Below, piece by piece: positions 1 to 8,307 of a stretch of 64,000 nucleotides of DNA (its first letter is position 1; every line of letters starts with the position of its first letter). The translations under genes and the position numbers were made by a program. The notes below the pieces were generated by a model. The model did not search any database and was not told the DNA's origin. It saw only the letters and a list, made by a program, of their open reading frames with translations. Source of the stretch: a bacterium (lineage in GTDB: Bacteria; Planctomycetota; Planctomycetia; Kolteriales; Kolteriaceae). Location of the stretch: positions 28,124 through 92,123 of the forward strand of contig JAIELF010000028.1 of assembly GCA_019753235.1 (NCBI GenBank), read 5' to 3'.

Positions 1-92
1 CCGCCAGAAGCATACTTCGTTGATCGCGACATCCTCGTTACCGAGGACGGCTTTGCCGTCGGCGGGTTCTTCTTTTTCCCAAGGATGGGAGG

Positions 93-1139
93 ATGTCGTT
101 GCGATCGGCCATCAACAAACGGCGATCCGCCCCTCGGTGGATCGGTCTTCTTGTCATTGGGATGGCTGTCTTAGGCTGTCAGCAATCAGACTCGGTATTG
201 CCGATCGTTTCTTCATCCCCTCAAAAAACGAAACCGGTCTCTTGGACGGTGGCCAAGCCGGCTTCTTCCGTCGATACGGTCGGTCATCAAATCACGCGAT
301 GGATGTCTCCCATGCCGATCGAATCCACGCTGGATGCTTCGCGCTCGGCCCTTTCCTTGATGCAACAGCGTCTTGCGTCGGCCCAGAAGAGCATCTTCTG
401 GATAAGCGAGGCATTACCGACAGCGGTTGCTACACATCGGCCGAGCACGGCTCGAACTGTTCCCGAAGTTCGCGTGGCCGAGACGCCGTCGGATTTGCCG
501 GGCGTCATCATCGATGAGCAGTGCGTGATGATCGGGCCGCTCTCGATCGGCACGGAAGAAGCGTTGCTGACGCTGGTCGATCCCTCCCTTGCCAGCCAAT
601 TGACACAAGCTTTCTTGACCGACAAGCTTTCATCGGCCTCGGTGGGTCGTCAAGTGGCTGAGCCAACCTGGTTGATCGGTTCGTTCCGTGATCGGAATCG
701 GTTTCTCGCGACTCGGATGTCGCAGGCTCATCAGCAGATTGATTTCATCGCCAGGACGGAGGGACAAGAGGATCTCGTTATCAATTTCAATCGCGTTCGA
801 TCCAATGGAGTACTACTGCGTGGGGTGATGCTGGGGAATGATTCAGGTTCCAAGCGGTTTGAGGAAACGCTCATGGGGAAGTCGGCAGTGGTGCGGGTGA
901 CGCGCCCGATGCCAAGCCAGCTTTTGGTGTCGGCACTGGTGATTGACCGCCAACGAGCTTTGTTGATGCTGGAGTTTCGTCATCCCGATCGCTGGCCGAC
1001 ACAGGATGGTTCCGGTGAGGGGTTGGTGATCGAGCTTGTGTCGCCCGAAAGCTGTTCCATGCTTCTGGCAATGATCGAGCGATTCTGTCGAGAGAGCGAA
1101 GCTCGTCTTTCCCATCGTTTACAGCAATCACGTCGCTAA
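93..1139 (+). CDS. Predicted lipoprotein of unknown function
   Basis: A 348-residue protein that I do not recognise. The N-terminus has a basic stretch (residues 8-15), a hydrophobic core and a lipobox AVLGC with the lipidated Cys at about residue 29, so it is probably an envelope lipoprotein. The rest is a soluble alpha/beta-looking chain without a motif I can name; the last 30 residues are Arg-rich. The ATG is preceded by AAGGA at a good distance. It converges on dxs with only 7 bases between the stop codons. An open frame from the left edge to position 174 overlaps this start, so a gene to the left could end inside it. Confidence 0.7.
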   Translation: MSLRSAINKRRSAPRWIGLLVIGMAVLGCQQSDSVLPIVSSSPQKTKPVSWTVAKPASSVDTVGHQITRWMSPMPIESTLDASRSALSLMQQRLASAQKSIFWISEALPTAVATHRPSTARTVPEVRVAETPSDLPGVIIDEQCVMIGPLSIGTEEALLTLVDPSLASQLTQAFLTDKLSSASVGRQVAEPTWLIGSFRDRNRFLATRMSQAHQQIDFIARTEGQEDLVINFNRVRSNGVLLRGVMLGNDSGSKRFEETLMGKSAVVRVTRPMPSQLLVSALVIDRQRALLMLEFRHPDRWPTQDGSGEGLVIELVSPESCSMLLAMIERFCRESEARLSHRLQQSRR

Positions 1140-1146
1140 ACGGACG

Positions 1147-3057
1147 TCATGCGATCGACGTCGATGAAGTTCCTTCGGTTTGACTTACGAGCGACAGTGC
1201 CTGATCAACGAGCGAACGAGCGTCGAGGCCGGTCTCGGCCAATTGCTCGCTTCGGTCGGCATGCATGACCCATCGATCCGGCATGGCGGCAATATGAAGG
1301 TGAGAGGTGTTGATCTTCGCGAGATTGGCCGCCTCCAACAGGGCCGAGCCAAACCCGCCGGCATGCACGCCTTCTTCGACCGTCAGGACAAACGGAAGTT
1401 GTTCGATCGCGCGGAGGAGAGTTGTGTGGTCGATCGGTTTGGCAAACCGAGCATTGATGACGCCGACATCGAGACCTTGCTGCTGAAGTTCTTTCCTCGC
1501 TTTGATCGCTTCGCTGAGCAACGAACCGTATGCCACGATACAGCCGTCAACGCCCCATTCGATCACCTCGGCTTGGCCCAGTACCATGGGAGCGACGGTT
1601 CGCTCGATCGGTTGAGGGTGCGCCTTCGGATAACGAAGAGCGACCGGGCCTGAATGCTGCAGCGACCACTCGATCATCGGGGCGACGTCGTATTCGTCTC
1701 CGGGGGCGAGCAATGTCATGTTGGGGAAGATCCGCATGTACGGAATATCGAAGCTGCCGTGATGAGTCGGTCCGTCGGGCCCCGTGAAGCCGGCCCGGTC
1801 CATGCAGAAAAGGACGGGCAGATTCTGCAAAGCTACTTCCTGAAAGACTTGGTCAAACGAGCGCTGCAGGAAGGTAGAGTAAATGTCGACTACGGGGCGA
1901 AGACCGGTCTTCGCGAGGCCAGCCGCAAACGCGACCGCATGCGATTCGCAGATGCCGACATCAAAGAATCGATCGGGAAAGTCGGCGCGGATTCGTTCGA
2001 GCTTGTTCCCCTGGCACATGGCCGCCGTGATGACGCAAACACGCGGGTCGCGTTTCATGGCGTCGTGGAGAGAACTGCTGACGACGTCGGTAAAGGCTCG
2101 CGACGAACTGGCAGCGCGAAGCGAGACGACGCCGTTTTTGACACTTTCAAAGACGGGGGGCGTGTGGAACTTGACCGGGTCTTCGCACGCGCTGGGGACG
2201 CCGTGCCCTTTATTGGTCATGACGTGGAGCAGCGTTGGCTTTTGCGCGAGCTTGAGCTTGCCGAGATACTCGCAGAGCGTCGGTAAGTCATGACCGTCGA
2301 TCGGGCCAATGTAGTTGAATCCAAGCTTCTCGAAAAGCATGCCGCCAAAGAAACCCACCTTCACGACATCCTTGATGGCGGCCCAAGCTCGGTCGAAAGA
2401 TCCCGACGACTTCGAAAGCCTCTTCACCATTCGATCGAGATTCCGCTTCATGTCCTTCAATACGGGAGCCATGCGGGCCTGATCGAGAACCTGAGACAGC
2501 CCCCCGACACGCGGGCAAATCGACATCTTGTTGTCGTTGAGAATGACTAGCAGATTCTTGTTCAGGCCGGCCGCATTGTTCATCGCCTCGAAGACAATTC
2601 CCGAGGGAAAAGCCCCGTCGCCGATGACGGCAACGCTGTGTCGATCGGGCTCGTGTTGAAGATCGTCCCCTGCTTTCAGCCCCAGTGCGGTGGAGAGGCT
2701 CGAACCGGCGTGCCCGGTCATGAACAGGTCGTAGGGGCTCTCGATGGGATTGGGATATCCCATGATGCCACCCTTTGTTCGAATATGACGAAACGCCTGA
2801 TAGCGCCCCGTGATCAGTTTGTGCGGATAGATTTGATGACCTGTATCCCAGATCAATCGATCGCGCGAGAAATCGAACTCTCGGTGGAGCGAAATGCAGA
2901 GTTCCACCACCCCCAGGTTGCTGGCAAAGTGAACCGTGCGGTCAAAAAGAGGCTGACAGAGTTCGTCGCGAATTTCCTGCGCTAACTGCGCGAGTTGTTC
3001 CATCGACAACCCACGAAGCCGATCAGGCGTTTCGATGGTAGGAAGGAGCAATGCCAT
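1147..3057 (-). CDS. dxs: 1-deoxy-D-xylulose-5-phosphate synthase
   Basis: A 636-residue thiamine-diphosphate enzyme, normal length for DXS. It condenses pyruvate with glyceraldehyde 3-phosphate in the first step of the MEP isoprenoid pathway. Visible: the N-terminal GHQIYPHK segment with the catalytic His region, the ThDP/metal motif GDGAFPSG followed by NN, an MSICP segment, the DGHDLPTL segment, and a C-terminal transketolase-type pyrimidine and C domain (DRAGFTGPDGPTHHG, LRYPKA). The ThDP motif differs slightly from the common GDGAMTGG. The start codon overlaps the stop of ispA by one base (TAATG), so the two genes are translationally coupled and supply successive parts of isoprenoid synthesis. 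Confidence 0.95.
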   Translation of the reverse strand: MALLLPTIETPDRLRGLSMEQLAQLAQEIRDELCQPLFDRTVHFASNLGVVELCISLHREFDFSRDRLIWDTGHQIYPHKLITGRYQAFRHIRTKGGIMGYPNPIESPYDLFMTGHAGSSLSTALGLKAGDDLQHEPDRHSVAVIGDGAFPSGIVFEAMNNAAGLNKNLLVILNDNKMSICPRVGGLSQVLDQARMAPVLKDMKRNLDRMVKRLSKSSGSFDRAWAAIKDVVKVGFFGGMLFEKLGFNYIGPIDGHDLPTLCEYLGKLKLAQKPTLLHVMTNKGHGVPSACEDPVKFHTPPVFESVKNGVVSLRAASSSRAFTDVVSSSLHDAMKRDPRVCVITAAMCQGNKLERIRADFPDRFFDVGICESHAVAFAAGLAKTGLRPVVDIYSTFLQRSFDQVFQEVALQNLPVLFCMDRAGFTGPDGPTHHGSFDIPYMRIFPNMTLLAPGDEYDVAPMIEWSLQHSGPVALRYPKAHPQPIERTVAPMVLGQAEVIEWGVDGCIVAYGSLLSEAIKARKELQQQGLDVGVINARFAKPIDHTTLLRAIEQLPFVLTVEEGVHAGGFGSALLEAANLAKINTSHLHIAAMPDRWVMHADRSEQLAETGLDARSLVDQALSLVSQTEGTSSTSIA

Positions 3058-3947
3058 TACCGGTCCCTTTCGACCACATAGCGAGCCAACGACTTGAGCA
3101 TGGAGGCGTTCTTGCCGAACGTGGCCAAAGCTTCAATTGCTTGTTCGACCATTTCCGTTGCCTTCTGTCGACTCTCCTCGACGCCGAGCAAATGGGGATA
3201 CGTTAGTTTGCCGGCCGCACTATCCTTCTGAACCCCTTTGCCCATTCGCTTGGGATCGCCCTCGACATCAAGCACGTCGTCGGCAATCTGAAACGCCAAG
3301 CCGATCGCTTGGCCGTAGGTGAGCAGCGAATCGAGCTGCGCATCCGTACCGCCGCCGATGATTCCTCCCATCCGAAGCGATGCCGCCAGCAGAGCCCCGG
3401 TCTTCCGAGAGTGTAGAGACGAAAGCCATTCGACGCCGACGCGTGTGGTCGGCGGATGCAGATCATCCATTTGTCCGCCGACCATGCCGGCCGGGCCGGC
3501 CGAGGCTGCCAGTTCTCGCACGCAGCGAATCGCCGTGGCCGAGGGTTGCAGTTCCGTCAGCACTTCAAACGCCAGCGTGTGGAGTGCATCGCCCGCGAGA
3601 ATCGCCGTCGCCTCGTTGAATTTTCGATGGCACGTCAGTTGGCCGCGGCGGTATTCGTCATCATCCATGGCGGGCAAATCGTCATGAATAAGCGAGTAGG
3701 TGTGGACCATTTCGACGGCACAGGCGGCGGGAATGGCGGCATCGGCCAGGCCCCCACAAGCTTCGCACGACAGCAGCACCAAGATCGGTCGTAACCGCTT
3801 GCCCCCCGCGAATAGGCTGTACCGAATCGCCTCGGTGAGCCGATCCGGGCCGGCCAGATTTGCTCCGACGTAGTGCTCTAAAGATCGGTCCACCAATTCT
3901 CGCCAGGCAGCAAGCGACTGGGAGAAAGGTTCGGCGGAGGTCGGCAT
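3057..3947 (-). CDS. ispA: Short-chain polyprenyl diphosphate synthase (farnesyl/geranylgeranyl type)
   Basis: A 296-residue trans-isoprenyl diphosphate synthase. It has the first Asp-rich motif in the long bacterial form (DDLPAMDDD, with GGKRLRP before it) and the second Asp-rich motif (ADDVLD followed by KDSAAGKLTYP). It extends allylic diphosphates with IPP to C15 or C20; chain length cannot be read with certainty. I chose the ATG at 3947 because AAAGGAG lies just upstream; a longer frame to 4154 lacks a ribosome site and has non-family sequence. It is the first gene of the ispA-dxs pair and overlaps dxs by one base. The exonuclease VII small subunit gene often found here is absent. Confidence 0.93.
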   Translation of the reverse strand: MPTSAEPFSQSLAAWRELVDRSLEHYVGANLAGPDRLTEAIRYSLFAGGKRLRPILVLLSCEACGGLADAAIPAACAVEMVHTYSLIHDDLPAMDDDEYRRGQLTCHRKFNEATAILAGDALHTLAFEVLTELQPSATAIRCVRELAASAGPAGMVGGQMDDLHPPTTRVGVEWLSSLHSRKTGALLAASLRMGGIIGGGTDAQLDSLLTYGQAIGLAFQIADDVLDVEGDPKRMGKGVQKDSAAGKLTYPHLLGVEESRQKATEMVEQAIEALATFGKNASMLKSLARYVVERDR

Positions 3948-4368
3948 TCGGCTCCTTTCGGGATGCAAGCCAAGACTACAACGGAAGTAAGAGCTAACTC
4001 TACCGTGATAGCGGCCGGCGGAGCAATCCCAAACGAAGCTCGATGGAGGTTCTTCAGCGAAATGATTCGCGATTCGCTTTTTTGACGTGCGGGCGGACCA
4101 GTCCGTCCTGTTCTGGGCTTGGAGGGGATCTGGATGTAAGTGCAATTTGAACATGATGTTAGTTGCCTAAAACGAGCGGGAATCTCATCCGTCATCCCCT
4201 ATGGGCGACCGGACTTGCTTTCTCACCGTTAACAGATGTCTGATGAGACGTGATTCGCCAGGAACTTACTCTTCACGCGATCCGCCCCAGTCGGTGGTTC
4301 TGTCTGGACGATAAAGCAATGGTCCACCGTTCTCAGATCGATCTGGGGATGTTGCCAGGGAGACTTCG
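3948..4368. other. Divergent intergenic region, ispA / SNF2 helicase
   Basis: 421 bases without a credible gene between two divergent genes. It should hold both promoters. I see only short inverted repeats (for example CGGAC-CA-GTCCG at 4094-4105) and no convincing -35/-10 pair, riboswitch or small ORF with a ribosome site. Confidence 0.5.
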
Positions 4369-6141
4369 GTGTCCGAAAGCTTTCGCTGGATGATGGATCG
4401 CCTGCTCGGCTGGCGGCTGCCCGCGGGGAAGCACGAGCTAACAAATCGTCCGGCACCTCCCCCCGAACCAGAGACACCTCGTACGCTCCCGACTTTGACC
4501 GTGGCGGACGTTTTGGGCGGGCCGTTGACATTGGAGGAGATCCGCTTTCGGCGGACCAAGCTTTCGCTGCCGACCCCGCGGGTGACGAGTTTGCCGATTG
4601 GTTCGCCGGCGACGTCGTCTCATCGAGATGCGGAAACCGATCGGCCGGTCCTGCCGCGATCTGCCCCCCCCGCGAAGATGGCGAGGCGAAAGATTCCGGA
4701 TGGGTTGCCGCTGCGCGATCGCTTGCAATCGCTGCTGCAGCCACCGATCGAGTTTTTGTTGGGCGATAACCGACTCTTTCTTCCTTTCGATCCTTTTCCG
4801 TACCAGTACGAAGGGGTCGGGTTTTTGACCTCCTCTTGGGGGGCGATTCTCGCGGATGAGATGGGCCTCGGAAAGACGATGCAGAGCGTGATGGCGATTC
4901 GGCTCCTGCTGCGTGCGGGAATGATTCGCTCGGTTCTTCTCATTTGCCCCAAGCCGCTCCTATCCAATTGGAAGCGGGAGTTCTCCCTCTGGGCGGAGGA
5001 ACTCCCCTTGGCGATCATTCCGTCGGATGGCTGGGCTCGGCGGAATTTTTGGCTTCGCGATACGACCGCGATCAAGCTTGCCAACTACGAAAGTGTCTCG
5101 CGCGATGAAGAGATCCTCCTTGCCCCCGGAGTCGATTTCGATCTGGTTGTTCTCGATGAAGCGCAGCGGATTAAGAACCAAGGATCGAAGATCTCCTCGG
5201 TCATTCAACAGATCTCCCGGAAAAGAAGCTGGGCGCTGACCGGAACACCTGTTGAGAATCGGGCGGAGGATCTGCTCAGCCTGCTGGACTTTGTCCATCG
5301 TCGACAATCGTCCCACCGGGATCATTCGGTCGAGACTCGGACGGACGAACTGCGCGATGCAGTGGGGGAAGTCATTCTTCGCCGAACCAAGGACATGGTC
5401 ATGGATGACTTGCCCGCGCGGATGACGCGAGATGTCTACATCGACCTCGGAACGCATCAACGTGAAGCCTACGACCGGGCCGAGAAGGATGGCGTGGTTC
5501 GGCTCGGCGAGTTGGGCGAAGAGATCACGATCGAACATGTCTTCAAGCTGATCGGCGAGCTGAAACAGATCTGCAATTTTGATCGAACGACGGGCGAGAG
5601 TGCGAAAGCCGAGCAGCTTCGCGGGGATCTGGAAGAGGTGGTGAGCTCTGGGAAAAAGGGGATCATTTTCTCGCAGTATGTCTCGACCCTGGAAGAGCTC
5701 GGTCGGCGGCTGAGCGATTACCGCCCCCTGCTCTATCATGGCGGTGTGCCGCACCATCATCGCGATGAGATCATTCGAAAGTTTCGCGAGGATGCCGATC
5801 GGCCGATCCTTCTATTGAGCTACGGGACCGGCGCCGTCGGGCTCAACTTGCAGTTCTCGAACTATGTGTTTTTGTTCGACCGTTGGTGGAATCCCGCGAT
5901 CGAGGATCAAGCGATCAACCGCGCTCACCGGATTGGCCAGAAGAGCCGAGTCTTTGTCAGTCGCTACATCACGCCACAATCGATCGAGTCGCGGATTGCG
6001 CAGGTTCTCGAACAAAAGCGAGAGTTGTTTTCGTTTCTCATTGATGGTCACGAACCAGGGCAAGAGAGTCTCAGCATGTCGGCCGAGGAGATTTTCGGCC
6101 TGTTCGACCTGCGAGTCCGATCGAAGAATCAAGCCGCTTAA
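4369..6141 (+). CDS. SNF2-family DEAD/DEAH-box helicase
   Basis: A 590-residue Swi2/Snf2 ATPase. After a variable, Pro-rich N-terminus of about 130 residues come the two RecA-like lobes: motif I ADEMGLGKT, motif II as DEAQ, motif III ALTGTPVEN, and in the second lobe the FSQY, GAVGLNLQ and RAHRIGQ (motif VI) segments. Such proteins are ATP-driven dsDNA translocases that remodel protein-DNA or RNA-polymerase complexes, in the manner of bacterial RapA-like proteins. The start is GTG, with AGGGAG six bases upstream. No SWIM zinc finger domain is seen, so it is a short version. It stands alone and converges on the kinase gene. Confidence 0.9.
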   Translation: MSESFRWMMDRLLGWRLPAGKHELTNRPAPPPEPETPRTLPTLTVADVLGGPLTLEEIRFRRTKLSLPTPRVTSLPIGSPATSSHRDAETDRPVLPRSAPPAKMARRKIPDGLPLRDRLQSLLQPPIEFLLGDNRLFLPFDPFPYQYEGVGFLTSSWGAILADEMGLGKTMQSVMAIRLLLRAGMIRSVLLICPKPLLSNWKREFSLWAEELPLAIIPSDGWARRNFWLRDTTAIKLANYESVSRDEEILLAPGVDFDLVVLDEAQRIKNQGSKISSVIQQISRKRSWALTGTPVENRAEDLLSLLDFVHRRQSSHRDHSVETRTDELRDAVGEVILRRTKDMVMDDLPARMTRDVYIDLGTHQREAYDRAEKDGVVRLGELGEEITIEHVFKLIGELKQICNFDRTTGESAKAEQLRGDLEEVVSSGKKGIIFSQYVSTLEELGRRLSDYRPLLYHGGVPHHHRDEIIRKFREDADRPILLLSYGTGAVGLNLQFSNYVFLFDRWWNPAIEDQAINRAHRIGQKSRVFVSRYITPQSIESRIAQVLEQKRELFSFLIDGHEPGQESLSMSAEEIFGLFDLRVRSKNQAA

Positions 6142-6180
6142 GTTGGCGGGCACCCCATAGGATCTCGATCGATTCTAGCT

Positions 6181-7869
6181 CTAAACGAGTTCCGATACTT
6201 CGAGCACTTGGGTCAGGGCGGATGGATCGCTAGGGATTTGACTCGAATCGGCGAGGTCAACGTCGATGCTATTCCACCAGCCTGCCGCCCGGGCCTGCGT
6301 CCACGTTCCTGCCGCTGAGCATCGATCGAGCGCTTCGGCCAAAGCTTCGACACTCGCGAAACGATCTTCAGGCCGCTTGGCCAGGCATCGAAGAATCACG
6401 CGTTCGATCTCCTCGGGGATTCGAGGATCGAAATCTCTCGGCGGTGCCACCGGTTCATTCGCGTGGGCAAACAGCAGCTTGACAGCAGACTTGTGTGTAA
6501 AAACAGGCCGACCAGTGAGAAGGAAATATCCGACCGCTCCCAAGGAGTAGATATCGCTTCGCTCGTCGAGTTGGCCGTCGCGAAGAGTCCACTCGGGGGC
6601 AGCAAACAGCGGCGTTCCCACCACCAGGCCATCGCTTGACTCTGAGGGCCTTTTGTCGCGCGCGATTGATTTCACCAGGCCGAAATCGAGCAGCTTGGCG
6701 ACATCCCAAATGGCGCCGCGGTAGGTCGCGAAGATGTTGCCTGGTTTGATGTCGCGGTGAATCAGCCCCATCGTATGCGCTTCGCGCAGACCGTCGCAAA
6801 CCTGTCGCAGAAAATGGATCGCCCGTTCGGGGGGCATGGGCCCATGCCGATCGATCAGGTCTTGCAGGCTCATGCCCGGCAAGTACTCCATCACGTAATA
6901 AAAGGTTCCATCCTCGGTGTGGCCATAATCAAATATTTCGATCGTATTCCAATGCGTGAGCTTGGCGGTCGCTTGCACTTCTCGTTCGAATCGGGCAATC
7001 GCCAATGGATCGGTCGCTTTACTTGCCCGGATCAGCTTGATCGCACAGGGGCGTTTGAGAAGTTTATGCTCGCCGAGATAAACCTCTCCCATGCCGCCTG
7101 CCCCCAGCGATTGTTTGAGATGATAAGAGCCAAGTTCTTTGGCCATCGCGGCACGCCGACGCAAAGTATTGAGCGTGTGCGCGCCGAAAACCGCGGTCAA
7201 CGTCGGCACCGCCGCCCAAAGAACCATCTCCAACATGACTCGGCTCGCGAGAAAGTCGGAGCCACCCGGCACCCACCAGCAGCCGATGACGTAGACGATG
7301 ATCGGCACCATCGCTGCGGGTATCACATGGGCCGCACATCGCTGCCAAGTATTGGGAATGAAGACGGAATACATCAGGACAATATTGACCCAAGGAATCA
7401 GCAGATGTGTCGATGTGGTGGCGAGAATCGGTAGTCGCTGATTAGTATCGCGGATCTCAGAAATGTAGGCCATCTCTCGACACTGCAAGTATGTAAAGAA
7501 TGCGGCCGACAGGCCGAACAGTAGGTATTCGAAGACCCGCAACTGAGTCAGCTTCCAACCGAACCGTTCGTCAAGTAAGTACGCGCAAGCGCCGGTGATC
7601 ACGGCCAAGCCGACGTGAAATAGAATTAGTTCCCACGTGGGAGCCAAATGGGGGTCGATGTAAACGGACAGAAAAAGGGTGAAGCCAATGCACAGGATTG
7701 TCGCGGCAGAGCGAAGCCGACTGCGCAGAACCTGTTCGGTCTCGGTAACGAACCCCCCCGTGTTGGTCGAGGTCGGTGCGACATGGCATTTACCCAGAAA
7801 ATCGCGAGCCGCTTGGAAGTCAGAATGGATGCGAGCCACCAACGTCTCCCGTGGATTGGCCGAACTCAT
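6181..7869 (-). CDS. Membrane Ser/Thr protein kinase with six-span N-terminal domain
   Basis: A 562-residue protein. Residues about 55-235 hold six hydrophobic segments; the C-terminal half is a complete Hanks-type kinase domain with Gly loop GAGGMGEV, the ATP Lys in CAIKL, catalytic loop HRDIKPGN, DFG and an APE-like APEW. Six spans with a basic N-terminal stretch place both N-terminus and kinase in the cytoplasm. This is unlike PknB-type kinases, which have one span and an outer sensor domain, so the signal is probably sensed within the membrane. Two ATGs are adjacent; the second (7869) is five bases from AAGGAG and is preferred. The substrate is not evident from neighbours. Confidence 0.9.
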   Translation of the reverse strand: MSSANPRETLVARIHSDFQAARDFLGKCHVAPTSTNTGGFVTETEQVLRSRLRSAATILCIGFTLFLSVYIDPHLAPTWELILFHVGLAVITGACAYLLDERFGWKLTQLRVFEYLLFGLSAAFFTYLQCREMAYISEIRDTNQRLPILATTSTHLLIPWVNIVLMYSVFIPNTWQRCAAHVIPAAMVPIIVYVIGCWWVPGGSDFLASRVMLEMVLWAAVPTLTAVFGAHTLNTLRRRAAMAKELGSYHLKQSLGAGGMGEVYLGEHKLLKRPCAIKLIRASKATDPLAIARFEREVQATAKLTHWNTIEIFDYGHTEDGTFYYVMEYLPGMSLQDLIDRHGPMPPERAIHFLRQVCDGLREAHTMGLIHRDIKPGNIFATYRGAIWDVAKLLDFGLVKSIARDKRPSESSDGLVVGTPLFAAPEWTLRDGQLDERSDIYSLGAVGYFLLTGRPVFTHKSAVKLLFAHANEPVAPPRDFDPRIPEEIERVILRCLAKRPEDRFASVEALAEALDRCSAAGTWTQARAAGWWNSIDVDLADSSQIPSDPSALTQVLEVSELV

Positions 7870-8307
7870 CATCTCTCCTTACTGTTGCCGACGGACAATC
7901 ACGTTGTCAGCAAGCCCTTGTCCATGACCTTGACAAGTCCCCCTTCAACGGACTTCGGCCACGAACGTATTCGCTCGCTACCACACTTTATCGGCACGCT
8001 CGAACCACGCGAGGCGAATTCGCCTTTCGGAAGGACACCGATCTCACCGTTTGGGTTTCGCTTTTTCCTGTCTTTTCCTCGTAAAGAGGAGGTTGAAGGG
8101 GCAATGTCGATTCCAGACCATCTTTTTTGGAAGGGCGTGTCGAAGGAAGGCACCGTCGGGAGATTGCCTTGTCGCCGACCGCCAAGTCCGGTAGACCGGG
8201 AAGCGGTAACGCCGGCTCGATCAGGTGGAAGCAAACAGAAGTACACTGATCGTGATGCGATAGTGGATGATCTAGTGTAATTTAGTTCGCAGAGGAGAGG
8301 AAACGCA
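7870..8307. other. Divergent intergenic region with a 14-bp perfect palindrome
   Basis: About 435 bases between the membrane kinase and the peptide importer operon. I see no gene. It holds a perfect palindrome AGGCGAATTCGCCT at 8012-8025, 143 bases from the kinase start, a possible operator for either side. GAGGAG just before 8308 is the ribosome site of the ATPase gene. Confidence 0.5.

Noticed and set aside
1..174. Open frame from the left edge on the plus strand
   Set aside because: It overlaps the lipoprotein gene's signal sequence by 82 bases and is too short to judge; it may be the end of a neighbour gene.
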